From contig OY829327.1 in the NCBI GenBank assembly GCA_963691655.1, positions 55,626,079-55,690,078 on the forward strand: a stretch of DNA of 64,000 nt, in the 5' to 3' direction. The first letter of the stretch is position 1. The number at the start of each line of letters is the position of its first letter. The notes beneath the pieces are model-generated. The model was not told where the DNA came from, did no database searches, and was given only the letters and a program-made list of their open reading frames with translations. Below, one piece after another: positions 23,001 through 35,465 of this stretch. The translations under genes were made by a program, and so were the position numbers. The stretch is from Toxonevra muliebris (lineage: Eukaryota; Arthropoda; Insecta; Diptera; Pallopteridae).

Positions 23001-24661
23001 CAGCTGGCACAAAAGCTCCTTCTTTTGAGTTTTGTCTTATTTGCAATTAAAACTCCTCATTGGGGCCATACTGCAAGTAAAGTAAAAATATTGTATCAGG
23101 GGAAAAACGTTTTAAAGGCCTTGTTCTTTAAAAATATGAAAGAATGAGGTTGGCCTTAAGAGGAATTCTGAAATAATTTTGTTCAAAAGAAAAGCCAGAA
23201 ATGAAATTGAAACCAAAATAAAATTAAACGAAAAACATTACGTTAATTATTACAAATTATTTACAGTTTACTTTTCAGTAAGTTGAAGGAAATAATGAAT
23301 TAAGAATGAATTTTAAATCTTTTGTCTGGATTTTGTCTTGTGTAGATCTTGTCTAGATTTTGTCTAGATTTTGTTTTGTCGGAATTTGGTCTTGTCTGGA
23401 TTTTGTATTGGCTTGATTTTGAGGAAGTGTCTGGATTAGGTTCCGTAGGGATTTTGGAAATCAGAATTTTGGGGGGCTCCCGTACTCAAAATTTGGTTTG
23501 CTACGCTCATGAAACAGGCAAATTAAATTTTATTTAAAGTGACATTAGAAGAAACCGAATAATAAAACTAACGAATTTCTTACATATATGAGAATAGTCA
23601 CCAACCTTTCGTTTCATGTAAATTGCGACATATTTTTGTATTTGTCTCATGTAATAAATTAATTTGTTCCATTAATGTTGTAAAAAATTTATTATTTTCC
23701 AAATCGTTTGGAATATGATTGCGTCGGTCCGGGGTATTTTGACCGCTAATTTTTGAATCATTATCCGATGGGTTTAATAAACACGGATCGCTAAATCTGA
23801 AACTAAATACCAGATATTATAGTTTTTTTTTTTTAAGTGCACATATGAGTCCACTTACCCTCGACTAATATTTGGATTGCTGCCACTACCATCCAGAACA
23901 TCTGTTGAATTGTTCTCGAGCTCCGAAGAACCGCCCATCATATTAACAATTGGAGGTAAGCTGGCAAAATCTTGTGAACCATCGTTTTGCTGATAGAAAC
24001 CACCGACATCAGTGACACCACCACCATCAATACCAGGAGAAAACATCATAGAAAAACGATTATTATATGAGGGCGAGTGTTTCATAAAATTTGGCATACT
24101 CTGAAATTAAGTGAATGAATGAATAAAGAGGAAGAATCAAATAGGCATGTAAAATATGACTCACGCGTTGAAATCCTTGACTGAAAGGTGCATTACTGTA
24201 AGCACCAGAATGTATCATTGGCGTTTGTAAATTTGTTCGCATGGCGAATTGCTGTTGTTGTATTTGCTGCTGCTGTTGTTGTTGTTGCTGCTGCTGTTGT
24301 TGTTGGTATAAAAACGGTTGCTGATTGGCATTGTGCATATTGGAAGAGGGAAACGATTGCTGAAATGCAATCTGTTGCTGTGGTTGCTGTTTAGATGGCA
24401 TTTGCTGCTGCTGTTGTGCCAACATGTTCTTATTAATATTGCCATTATTGGTCATTGTGGTACTTGGCATTGTTGTTGTTGGATTATAATCTAGAAACTC
24501 CGATGATGAAGAGAGTTGCGTATTGGATGCATCTTTTAAACAAGTCTCCAACCAGGCATCAAGATGGTCCTTTCCTGAATATCCCCCCCCGCCGCTAATA
24601 TTGTTCGGTATTGTGGCATTGCGTGATTTCAACTTTTTGCGTTTTACTGTATCACCTGTTG
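20025..24661 (-). CDS. Large coiled-coil, Gln-rich protein, exons 2-9 (unrecognised; first coding exon at 55102-55387)
   Basis: Minus-strand exons, in gene order: 24661-24165, 24100-23859, 23796-23606, 22181-22050, 21884-21800, 21738-21657, 21593-20896 and 20328-20025. All phases agree with each other and with exon 1, giving 838 residues. Visible features by residue: basic KRKKLKSR near 101 (possible nuclear signal); DHLDAWLETCLKDA near 125; poly-Gln tract near 225; helical FFTTLMEQINLLHETN near 380; HRRDSLSGLSTHSQP near 418 (possible phosphorylation site); a long coiled coil at about 455-545 ending LEAENKYMRQMLANIF; Ser/Gly/Gln-rich sequence; a second coiled coil at about 690-750; and a His/Gln/Thr-rich tail. 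No enzyme domain, membrane segment or zinc motif is seen. Exon 8 donor is the less usual GC|GTGGGT; if it is not used, translation stops three codons later (AWV-stop), which could be a short isoform. A scaffold or cytoskeletal role would be a guess; I do not recognise the family. Confidence 0.82.
22750..22901. repeat. Perfect 37-bp inverted repeat in an intron of the coiled-coil gene
   Basis: 22750-22786 is exactly complementary to 22865-22901, with a 78-bp spacer. The arms include TTAGGCTTTGAATGAACAAT. It lies between exons 4 and 5. In pre-mRNA it would form a 37-bp duplex, long enough to be a Dicer or ADAR substrate. It could equally be a young MITE. Confidence 0.85.
24250..24305 (-). repeat. 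CAG/CAA repeat encoding poly-glutamine
   Basis: A mixed CAA/CAG run in exon 2 encodes 14 consecutive Gln, then Ile and four more Gln. CAA interruptions should limit slippage. Other short Gln runs lie nearby at 24340-24420. Confidence 0.85.
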
Positions 24662-26260
24662 CTGTAAATAAACATATTATGTAATGTATGAATGAATAGT
24701 TTAAAACACAATTACAAAATTTAATTTCCGCTCCACTAATTTCATTCAAATCAATAGTACAACGTTTAATTCAATTAAATTTTAAACTGAAAATCAAATT
24801 AAAACATGGCATTTGCTTTAGCTGAAAGTGAAATTAATCGATGACACAATTCATAGAAACTTGAACAAGAACAAAATTACAATGGCATCAATTCAATTGA
24901 ATTTTTATTTCCGTAGAATTAACCTAGCTGATGCAAGTGGGTTCCACTTTTATACAATTCCAATTGAATGCAAGCAGAAACTTTCATTAGAGAATTGTCA
25001 TTTTTATGATGTGTTGATCGGTTGAAGATTCTTTCAAGTCAAAAACTTTGTCTACAGACATGTACTGCTTTAGGCTTTAAGATTTTTAGATTTTTAGTGC
25101 GGAATACAATTAAAGGTTGATTTTATTTTTGTTAGTAATACTGTAACAAAACTTATAAAGTAAATTCACTGTAAAAAAAATCTAATTTAAAAAATCTCTG
25201 AGCCCCAAAAAGTCTACCATTGAATTCTCATTCGACATATACTTAAAAACTTACTTATTCCCAAAAATCTAAATATACCGTTTAAGACTTTATCAATCGG
25301 TTCTGATCCAAGTTCTTAGTCGGTAGGGCACTAACTAAACACTATTTTTTCCGGAACAGATGCCAAAATATGTATAAATACTGTCACCCCTAACTAAAAT
25401 AGTGGAGCTGTTGGGATTTTTAAGTCGATCAGCGTTGTATAGCTGATTTAAGAAATAATCTCTTTTTTTTTGGTCTTACGATTTTTACATAAATGGGGCT
25501 TTTTAAACAAATTTAAGCATATAAGTTCAGACCGAAATATTGTAAATCCGTTCAAAAAGAAAAATATAAACATAGTCTTTTATTGCAAAATGAATGGTTT
25601 AAATGACAAAACTGGAGGACCATAGTCAAACAATCAAAATTTACCCAAAAATACTGAGATTTGGTTCAAGAATGTTCGTTGACAAAACCGTGCTATAAGA
25701 AAAATGTGGTTGGGATTGAAAAAGAGGATATCTCAGGAACCGTTTATGGTGTGATACTAAGATTTGAAATGAAAAAATGATTTGCCAATATAAATGATTC
25801 TGTGGGTAAAATGTGGTTAGGCTTGATCTAGTGGGCATGACATTTTCTATTCAACCGTAATTTTTAGTACGGTGTATTTTCTATATTATTTGTAGTACAT
25901 TATAATAGTTTACACGAAAAATGAACCAGAAAAAATGGGGTTAGTTAGTCATAGCTGTGGCTCGCTGAAAAAGAAAATAACACTCATGTATTTTTACAAA
26001 GAAGTGTTTTCTCAAAATTTTTTTTATTAGGTATGTATTTCGAAAGTGCAATATATTGATAGTATACTGTACAAATTTCAGACCAAAAAATATTAACGAA
26101 ATTTATAGCACATAGTCGAGACAGCCTGTTAGTTAAACTGTATACGTTGTTAAAACTATAAAAGCGTTTTGCTCGAAACCACGTTTTTTTGATCGGCCTA
26201 GAGATTTGAAGAAATTCTATAAATTGGGCTGAAATTTTAATACGTTATTCTACACGCCAA

Positions 26261-26413
26261 CATTGGCGTAACTAGAATAATTCTGTGGGGGGCCAGGCCC
26301 TCCTCCCCTCATTTTCTTTTGACTTTACTTTTCTTGCCTTATTAATTCTGGGGGGCCTAGAGCCAGCCGGGCTAGTCCGTGCTCCCCCAGGCCCCTACCT
26401 AGTTGCGCCAATG
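26261..26413. mobile_element. 153-bp hAT-type MITE with perfect 8-bp target duplication
   Basis: The ends are CATTGGCGTAACTAG and CTAGTTGCGCCAATG (one mismatch), followed inward by G-rich and C-rich blocks that also pair (GGGGGGCCAGGCCC with GGGGGAGCACGGACTA-type sequence). CACGCCAA occurs immediately outside both ends (26253-26260 and 26414-26421). An 8-bp duplication is diagnostic of hAT-like transposases. No coding capacity. Confidence 0.85.
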
Positions 26414-27599
26414 CACGCCAATGGCTCTCGCAGGTAGTAGAAATTTTTATTTTTAATCAATATTTCCAATTTTGACATTTTTTTTAGAAGGTTGCCATTT
26501 GTTTTTTTTTTAATAAAAACGTTTAAATCTACTACCTGCCAGAATGACAAGTCTACAAAACAATATTATATTTAAATTTTTTGTCTCAGATGACTTCAAG
26601 TGCCGTAATGCCGGGCCAGGCACACACCTTTTTTTTTAGGTGTCCACTTTGGATGTAAAAAACACTAAAAAAATATCGTAAAATAAACTCCAACACATTT
26701 TTTTTATACAGATAAAGATGTCAATAATAACATATAAAAAACTGGAAGTGATTGTATTTTATTTTGTTTTAATAAAAAATTCCCCAAATAACCTTGAAAA
26801 TTAGGTCGGAACAACACACATTCTTAAAACATTATGAAAATTGCTCCATTTAAATACAGTAGCATTTTGGGCGTAGAGTTATGCAGAAATCACATTGCAT
26901 ATTAAAAATTTGCGCAAACATGAATGTTTCGTGTTCAAATTGTTCCGATGTTGACAGTATTCCTCATAAATTTTAAGAAGCTTAAACGGCAACGTCTGAG
27001 AGCAAAATGTTGAATTGGCCGAAAATCCAAACCAGTTAATAAAATTTCACGAGTAAGAAACAAATATTTTAAAATAATAGATTTTTTTTTTTTAATTTTC
27101 AAGTATGTATGTCCGCAATTGTATTTATTTTTCACAGAAGGAATGAACAAGCGCAGAAGGAAAAAATTAATTAATAATATCAAAATTCTAATTTCGCTGC
27201 TCTATTTTAGTTACAAAAAACTAGCGGCATTATTTTGTTGCCATTGAGTATAGCCACGCGTTCTTAGGCCAGTGTCCAAAAGATTTACAGTCTCAAGACT
27301 GAAATATTTTTTTTTCAAGTTTAATTGCATTCAATGTTACGTTTTATCTGACACTGATTTACGCCATGCGTAATTTGAGGACAATAGCTGTATTTACGAA
27401 ATGATGTATTTGGTCCTAGTATTGTGTATTTTTGATAAATTTTGTATTTGTAATCCCAATACTAAAAAAGACAACGGCAAACCCTAATTGTACATTTTTA
27501 TGTTCTTTCATAGTCAAGCTTTGTTATTTACTTCCTACAATTTTTTTTACTTCTCTGAGAATTTTCCAAATTCAAAAATTTACTATAAAAACTTTATTA

Positions 27600-28875
27600 A
27601 CTTGCCACTCCCAAAATCGTCTTCTACCAGTAATACCGCCCTATTGCGATTCTTCCATTCCTTAGCAAAGCATTCGAGACGATAATTTGTGATCAAACTA
27701 AAGTATTTTTTAATAAGCTAAGCGCTAAGCATAATTGCACAACGGCTCTTTTAAAGGTATGCGAAGACATCCGCGATGGTCTAAATCACGACATGATGGG
27801 CTTAATTGTCGTTTTGGACTTCTCAAAGGTCTTCGATTCAGAAAATCATAGCATATTGTTAAATAAATTAGAATCAAACTTTTATTTTGACGGTTCTCTG
27901 TGTAACCTTATGTCATCGTATTTGTCCAATCGATCGTAATATGTTCTTTGCGATAACAAACGCTCATCATTGCAACTCGTACCTTGCGGTGTTCCTCAGG
28001 GCTCAGTGTTAGACCCACTTCTCTTTACATCACTTATAAATGATATTTCCGAATGTTTCAGAACCAGCGAACACCATATTTACGCTGACGATGTTCAGAT
28101 TGCCGAAGTAGCATGAACACATAGCAGTTGAAATGATAAATCAGCAATTGAATAGAGTTCATATGTGGTCTATAGAAAATAAGCTTAATCCGGCAAAAAC
28201 GAAAGCGTTGATCATCAGCAGGGGTAGATATAAACAAGATTTTCCTTCGCTACACCTTAATAACTCTACAATTGAATATGTTGATAAAATAAAAAACCTT
28301 GGAATATTTTTCAGCGGAAGCCTAAATTGGGACTTACATATCAACTGGACAGTTTCCAAAATCTATGGTGCATTACGCGGTCTAAGCCCAACCACTAAAT
28401 ATCTACCATCCAGTGTCAAGCTAAAACTAGTAAAATCCTTTATTCTGCCAATCATTCTGTATGGGTGCGAAATTTTTTCACACAGACCAAGAGTTCACAA
28501 GAAAATTCAACGTTGCATATAACAACTGTGCTGGATACATCTTCGGAATTAAAAAACATGAACACATCTCTGACTATTCAAAACAAATAGCAAGCTGTTC
28601 TTTAAACAGCCTGTTGAATCACCGAGCTTTAATATTTCTATTTAAATTAATCACCACCAAGGATCCAAAATATCTATTTGACAAGTTAAACTTTACTAGA
28701 AATCAAAGGACCTTTCTACTGATCATACCTAGGCATAAGTACCTGGTCACATCTCGAGAATTTTTTGTGCATACGGTCCATCTTTGGAGCTCACTACCTC
28801 TACAAATAAAGCGGACGGTTAACACCAACAACTTCAAGAATAAAGTTTTTCAATATCTCGCTGCTCTTTATTAAG
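27600..28875 (+). pseudogene. Degenerate LINE reverse transcriptase (CR1/Jockey-like), plus strand
   Basis: Reading in order, with stops and frame changes between blocks: IVVLDFSKVFDSENHS (block A), MSSYLSNRS, VPCGVPQGSVLDPLLFTSLI, and the catalytic IYADDVQI near 28078-28101. Then 28133-28522 is open with WSIENKLNPAKTKALIIS and FILPIILYGCEIF, and 28461-28874 is open with the C-terminal region (SLNSLLNHRALIFLF, NNFKNKVFQYL). The last two blocks overlap in different frames, showing a frameshift near 28490. The 5' portion before block A is missing or unrecognisable. It differs in sequence from the LINE at 4399-5840. Pyrimidine-rich DNA follows at 28900-28950. Confidence 0.82.
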
Positions 28876-31725
28876 GGAATCTCCTCACTCTTCGTATTAC
28901 TTCATCTCTCTCTCTTTTTCTCTCTTCGGCTATCCTTTTTCTCTTTCCTGTTTATCTCAGCCTATTTTTCCATCTATCCTTAGTCCTAAGTTGTGAATTG
29001 TTAAGTACTTAAATATTGTTTTGTTTCAATTTTGGTTTTCTTAATTTTATTTTAATTTTATTGTTTTTCTCGTAAATTTTATATTAAATTATTTTTTATC
29101 CATAAACTTCATGTTTATCTAAATCAGAGGTTCCCAACTGTGCTCATCCTACGCCCCCGTTTTCGAATTCGTGTCAAACCCGCGCCTCCCCTACTTTGAT
29201 TTTCACGCATCAATTGTTTATGCTGGTTTACTATTTTTTAAATGAAATCTTACCCGCCTTGATAAAATTTTGGTTTTTCGGTAGTTTGGATGAGGCTCTG
29301 GTTAGTTTGCGTCAAAGATAAACTAGGCTAATAAATTTATTTAGCTGTTGAATTGTTCCTTGTGAGGAAAACTAGGATGGTGAAGTTTTAGTGACCAAAT
29401 AATTAATAAATAGAGTCAACCATGCATTATCTTAAGTGATTGCTAATGTTGAAGTTTTTGATAGTAAAAGGTGGTCGAGATATTAGCCAAAGTCAAAAAG
29501 AAAAACACTGTTAAAATTTATCTGAACTAAAGTTCTTTGAAAATGGTATTTTACATTAGATTTTTTTTAATAATAGTTTTCAACAATTTGTTGTATTTTT
29601 GCGGTTTAAAGCTATAATCGATGCGAATTCGGACCATTTTCGATGCGTCTCTGCAGCACATATGCTTGCGATTTTTTCGCATTGAAATCGCAACAGTTGA
29701 TTTTCATTTTTTTTGCCACATACAAGAGACTTTTAGTTGAGATTTCTACCAGTTCAATTAACTATTTAAATATAAATATTAGAATAAAAGTATTAATACA
29801 CAAAATAATATCAAACATTTCTGAATTTGTTTCTTTTTGTTCACTTTTTTCATTTCACTTGCTCTTCTTCTTTATTCTGTTGCTTGTCGGTATAAAAACG
29901 CAGCAGTTTGCGTTTTCGGGATGACCAAAGAGAGGAACTGTGAATGTTCGAAAAAAACGATGCGTCAAAATCGCAGATATGTGTGCACACTCATATGAAA
30001 TAATGGCTTGCATTGTTGTAATTTCTTACGTTGAGGATTCGCAGCAATAAAATCGCTACTGTATGAGCGTACCTTAAGTCAAAAATGGAAAATGTGAAAC
30101 TAAAAGGTGCATATTGTAGGTTTTAACATATAATATGAAAGAAAAACGAAATTATTTTGTTAAATACAAAATATTATGATTTGGTGCAGTACCGAGTATT
30201 CAAATATTTTTTTATTGAAATATTTTCGCGCCTCCCTTCAAATCAGTCTACGCCCCACCACCACTTACATGCACAAGCAATGCAAATAAATAAATAAAGT
30301 TTATCGCAAACGCATTAATAGTTTTTCACTAATAAAGGACTAATTTTTGCATTGTTCGAAATATTTTTTTGATTCGAAGGTTCCAAAATGTCACGGTCAA
30401 GGCAAAATTGTATACAAACGCAAAGCTAAAGAAACTGAAAAAACTGAAGCGAAAGCGACAAACAAACAAATGTGGTAATTTTATTCGGACATCGTATGCT
30501 TTTTTTGTAATTTCAAGTCTTTTTCTGAATCACATTTTTAAAAGCCTCAGTGGAAATCGTTTTGGATGAACAATTTTATATTAATTACACAGGAATTAAA
30601 AAAAAAACAATATCATATTTTACCTACGCTTTAAAGTTTTTAGAACATTCGTCGATTTTAAACTTATAAAAATATGTAAGTATTTAGAATACATCTAAAA
30701 CAACTGGCATAATTTTAAAATAAAGACACAAAAATAACCAAACACAAATGAATTAAATTAGATTTGTTGAAATTTGATCATTTTTCGTATACATATGTAA
30801 AACCAAATGTATAAATACACATGACTTGATGTATTTCTGTTTCAAAAAATGTTTTTGACACCTTATTATTGTCACTATATGTATATTCACTATGTTACTA
30901 AAGCTTCTTCAATACTTGACAAATGGCATATCTCTGGTATGCGTCATGACTGCACAACATTTTGACATTCATATACAATACAGATGAGAATAGAGAGAGA
31001 CTTTTTAAAATCTTACGTTCATTCTCTTTTAGCCAATTTAAATGAATCAGCAATGAAATGACCGCGCAAATAAAAAAGCTATTAAACTCGAGCTCACTTA
31101 TTATTCCCAATAAACTTATTGATATTAAAAAGGTACAATCGTACATTTATATAGGCTTACATTTCATATTTAGCATTTAGAAATACAAGTAGGTGAACAA
31201 ACCTATCTACATTACTATATACAGTTACTCTCAATATTGATCGGCTTTTTCATGCTAACGCACAAAACGAACAGAATAACTTTTAGGAATAATATTTTAG
31301 TATAATTTGATAAATCTGAAAATCATTTCTAAACCAGACTAAAGATTTTTTTAAAGTTAAATTTTTACGCTTGTTTGGTAAGTGTAAAAACATGAATCGA
31401 ACTACGCATCCAACTACATGTTTTATCGTATGCTCTGCTTTATGGCATAAACACAACCAAATCGTCCGACTTCGAAATCAGCAGCAAAATCATGGAATTA
31501 TGTGAACATTCATGAAAAAAAATTGCTGATTTTAAAAATCATACAAATATTTTGCTTTAAAATTTTAAAAGCTGATAATGGTAATAATACTTTTAAATAC
31601 CGACAAAGGGTTAAAAAAAATAATTGTGATATTGAGTCCTCGGTTCAAAGTTTCATACAAAAATAAACGATTTTGTCAGGTACTTTATTATTTAATGGAA
31701 AATTTCCTGGGATACCGTTTTCTTC

Positions 31726-31862
31726 AGAGCCAATGCCAGCCAAGAGGTGGGGCCGTGTAGAAAAATTTTTATTTTCTATTTATGATTTTTGAGTATGCCG
31801 AGATATGAACCCGGGCACCTCTGCGTAGCAGTCCAACACACTAACGACTAGGCTGCGGCAAC
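31726..31862 (-). mobile_element. tRNA-derived SINE (family 2)
   Basis: On the minus strand the head reads GCCGCAGCCTAGTCGTTAGT, then TTGGACTGCTACGCAGAGGT and CCCGGGTTCATATCT. These correspond to a tRNA with box A TAGTCGTTAGTG and a decayed box B GGTTCATATCT. A body follows containing TTTTTCTACACGGCCCCACC and TTGGCTGGCA. The tail body recurs alone at 15846-15902. No clear target duplication was found, and the box B changes argue that it is old. Confidence 0.72.
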
Positions 31863-33000
31863 CACGGTTCTCGATTTTTAGTGCATGAAATTCCTTGCCC
31901 TAATCATCAACATTTTAAACGAAAAATTTAAAGCTCAAGAGAGAGCGATAAAAAAATAAGAGAGCCACAAGAATGAACCTGTGACAGTTTTGATGTACAA
32001 AAAAAAAAAAAAAATAATCCCCACAAATGGTTCATGTTACCACCACCTTCTGGAAACGCTCGATTCTTTTGATCGTTTTATGCGTTAATTAGAAAAGTGT
32101 GATCGATATTGCGGGCAGCTGTATATAGTGGAAACATTAGCGTGCACAGTTAATTTAATTATGAAAATATCGTAATAATTTTATGCCCAATTTGTGAGCA
32201 AAACTGCATGCCAGAAAAGTTTTTGTACAAAAGCGTTTAAGTATTAAGTTTCTCACGATAGTTTTGTACTATCGTACTCGCAAATTACTGTGAATGTTGT
32301 TAGTGAATTACAAGAAAAATGTGAGGTTTAATTTTTTAAATTGTGTTGGAAATTTATTAATTGTAAAAAAATTGTTATTCTCGTAAAACTAAATATTGCA
32401 ATTGTAAATTTCCTTAACAGGGAGATTTGAATAGACATTATGGAATTGAAATCGTGATAAGATCGCAATATAATTTTTTTGTCTGTCGTTTTCACAGTGA
32501 AGGCAACTCAACGGCGATTCATAATGATCAAATTTGTTGTCAATTAAAAATATGTATAGTTATTTTGGAGATGAAAAAAATATTAGTAATTAGGGAATTA
32601 ATTATAACTGAAAAATTTGTCTAGTAGGAGCTAGTAGACTAATCACATAAAATAATATGGTATAATAAATTTATTGTTCTTATTTTATGCATATAAATTT
32701 GTATTTACTTATTCAAATGAGTGCGATACGAACAAGTATCGAGCATTTTTATCCAATACTTTATTAGCATCGATACTTTTCACCTATACTTTTAATGAGT
32801 ACTGATATTGAGTACATGCCGATATCGGAACAATACTAGGCAACCTTTAAACTTACCAGAATTGAAGTAACACAAATAAATCCATTGTAAATTCTATTTA
32901 TACAGAAAAAGCTATACATACATTTCATGTGATTGGAATTCCACTCTTAGTCTGCATCAAAAATTTCTCACGTAACAGTCATACCTAAATTGGAACTTCA

Positions 33001-33069
33001 GCGTTGTTTATCTGTCAAAATTCTCTAATTCGCGAACAAAAATATACGATTATGACAGATAAACAACGC
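33001..33069. repeat. Perfect 17-bp hairpin
   Basis: GCGTTGTTTATCTGTCA at 33001-33017 is exactly complementary to 33053-33069, with a 35-bp loop. It directly abuts a copy of the CGCACAGTGCT terminal motif at 33070-33081. Confidence 0.7.
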
Positions 33070-34177
33070 GACGCACAGTGCTCGTCTCCAAATATATGGG
33101 CAAAAATAGGGTTTTGGTCAGAAATTAATGAAATTTAGTTTCTTAGTGGATAAAGGCACGCTTATTCTAAAAATTTAATTGGCGTTTTCGTAAACCCTAC
33201 AGTTTTTTGGGTGATTTTATGCAGCTTTAAAGTTCATTTGTTTTGTTTGTTAAAATTAAAAAAAAACTTGTTTTTGTTTTTTTAATAAATGCCTTTGCTA
33301 AAAAAAAAAGTATTTTAAAAGAACACCAAGTGATAGTAATCAAATTATTAGTCAACCTTAGTGTTCAACCTTTTTAAATGCTGCGATATTTAATATTTTT
33401 TAATTTAATTTCTTATTTATCAATGCTTTCAAAACTTTTTTCAGAAAAACTTAAAAATATCCTAAACGATTCATTAAGGAGACATTCCAGTTTCTTCTAA
33501 AATATTAGTGAATTAAAACGAATGTAATACATATAATTGTTCCTTGATTTGCTTAAAATAAGACCTAATGCCCAACAACAAGTTTTCGAGAAACAGAACA
33601 ATTATTTGGCTTCAAAATCGATACTCAGGGGTTTTCAGGGTTGCTGATTACGAATCTGATATACAATTTTTAAAACTGAAAATGGTGGATCCAATATGGC
33701 GGAAGAATTTTTAAAAAATGAGAAAAAACACCCTAAAGAAAGGGGGAGAGAAAACAAGTTTCACTTTTTTGTGGTTCCACTTGTAAAGAAATGTCCAGTA
33801 AGCAAAATCTTGTGTACTTAGTTTATCCTTTTGTCTTTATTTGGAAGCACAGAATCCATCCTACCACCAAAAATTAACTTTTTTGGAGATGACTCTACCG
33901 CCTCCGTCTTGGATTGAAAGTGGTCAAACATTTTTTTTCCTTCAGTAAGATGTGTTATAGTTTTCAATTTTAAGCTGAAATGTCCCTTTGACTTCTACTT
34001 CATTATCTGATTGGCCGAGGGAATAACTAACTTGTTTGTCAATCAAATCCTTTTTCTTATTCATGTTTTGTCTTTTAGACAAAAGCATAGGATCTGACGA
34101 CAAAGCTAGATGCCGCATAAGATCTATATTAGTATCTTCTCGTCCAGTTTTTCTAGTATGTGCCATCCGATTTCAAT

Positions 34178-34494
34178 GACGACCTCGATAGCTTATTGGA
34201 TAGTGCACTAGACTTTCATCTGGGAGGTTCGGGTTCGATTCCCGTTTTCGTCTGGTGGTTAATTTTCATAACTTTCTTATATTCACTATCAATATGAAGT
34301 GTATGAGAATTATAAGATAGTGTACAAGTACACATCGGTTGGTAATGGCAAAACCACCAAGCCGATAAAAAATTGTCACACCGCCGTTCGGAATCGGCGT
34401 TAAACTGTAGGTCCAACTATGTGGTATCACAATGGGCCGTTCAGGCCTAAGTGTGTCTCTCGACAGCCACTCCAACCTAACCAACCTAACCTAA
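34178..34494 (+). mobile_element. tRNA-derived SINE (family 1) with 11-bp target duplication
   Basis: The 5' head resembles a tRNA: box A TAGCTTATTGG at 34189 and an intact box B GGTTCGATTCC at 34232-34242. The 3' body contains GTGTACAAGTACACATCGGT, GTCACACCGCCGTTCGGAAT and GTGTCTCTCGACAGCCACTC, ending in a (CCTAA)n tail. CCGATTTCAAT flanks it exactly at 34167-34177 and 34495-34505. Intact promoter boxes and a perfect duplication suggest a recent insertion. It is not a tRNA gene: the anticodon arm is not tRNA-like and it is fused to a long body. Confidence 0.9.
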
Positions 34495-34605
34495 CCGATT
34501 TCAATCGAGCAAAACAGCAACAATAACATGAATACTTAGTACCACTTAAATAAATAAGAACATTAAAAATTTTGCAAAAGAAAGAAACGAAATGTCAGCC
34601 GAAGC

Positions 34606-35258
34606 ACAGTGCGTCGATGTAGTGTAAAATTTGACAAAAGTCGAAGGAGTTGAACGATTTTTTTTAAATCTTGTACATAAGATAATTCGAGGGCGCCGAA
34701 TCCGAAAATGAAGTCAGTTTTTAAAATCTATTTGTCGTTTTGGCTCAATTGAGTTTAAAATGTGCTTTTTTGAAGTAAAACTCGTTAAAAAGATATAAAA
34801 TGAAAAAATCGGAAAAGTTATTGTATTATTGTATTATTTCCAAATAATATAAGGTTCATTTTAACAAATTCTGAAAAAAAAATTTAGGAACTTCAGGAAG
34901 TAATTTTTCCGGGTCTACAGAAAATGGCGAATTTAAGAATATTTTCATATAAAATTATTTTAAGTTTGTCTACTCTCAAAATGTAATGTTCTAAAATTTA
35001 GGGAAAATTACTAGTACAACTATATTATCTGTTTTTGACAAATTTTCTTTTGAAGCACTAACAAAAATTAATATCAGATTTCAATATTGCATTATAAAAA
35101 CCAGTCACTTTGAGATGCTGAATCGAGAGAAAAAAACACTTTTGAGCAACAATTAATATGGTTTCTTCTTACTTGGAATTTTAACTTTAAATGGTAGCAA
35201 TATTGCTAACTTTGGCGATATTCATTTTTAATATTTTTGTACACCGACGGAGCACTGT
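34606..35258. mobile_element. MITE-like element with CACAGTGC termini
   Basis: The left end CACAGTGCGTCGATGTAGTG is mirrored at the right end by CACCGACGGAGCACTGTG (complement CACAGTGCTCCGTCGGTG). The interior is AT-rich without an ORF. Related ends occur at 33074 and 60893. Target duplication was not identified. Confidence 0.5.
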
Positions 35259-35465
35259 GCGACGCTTCAATTTAGCTATGATGACTGTAACGCCTTGCAT
35301 TTCATTTAGTGCAAGTTATACAGTTTCTAACGAGGCTCAGTAACGTTAACGTGAATAAATATTTTCTTAGAATAAGAATGCATCACTCAAGAATATCATT
35401 TACTTATCATAAAATGATTTTATTTTGTAACAAATCGTGAGAATGAGGCTTAAGTAAATACCTTG

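Noticed and set aside
24188..24394. Val/Ala-rich plus-strand frame
   Set aside because: Antisense of the poly-Gln coding repeat.
29127..30250. hAT-like element starting CAGAGGTTCCCAAC
   Set aside because: The start and the GCGCCTCCC / CTACGCCCC words are suggestive, but I found no matching right end or 8-bp duplication.
33942..34166. 74-codon minus-strand ORF from an ATG (MAHTRKTGREDTNIDLMRH...)
   Set aside because: Composition is somewhat coding-like, but it has no recognisable domain, promoter or partner exon, and a SINE inserted right at its start; kept only as a note.
34178..34250. Possible tRNA gene
   Set aside because: Box A and box B are present, but the segment is joined to a 240-bp body with a CCTAA tail and flanked by an 11-bp duplication, so it is the head of a SINE.
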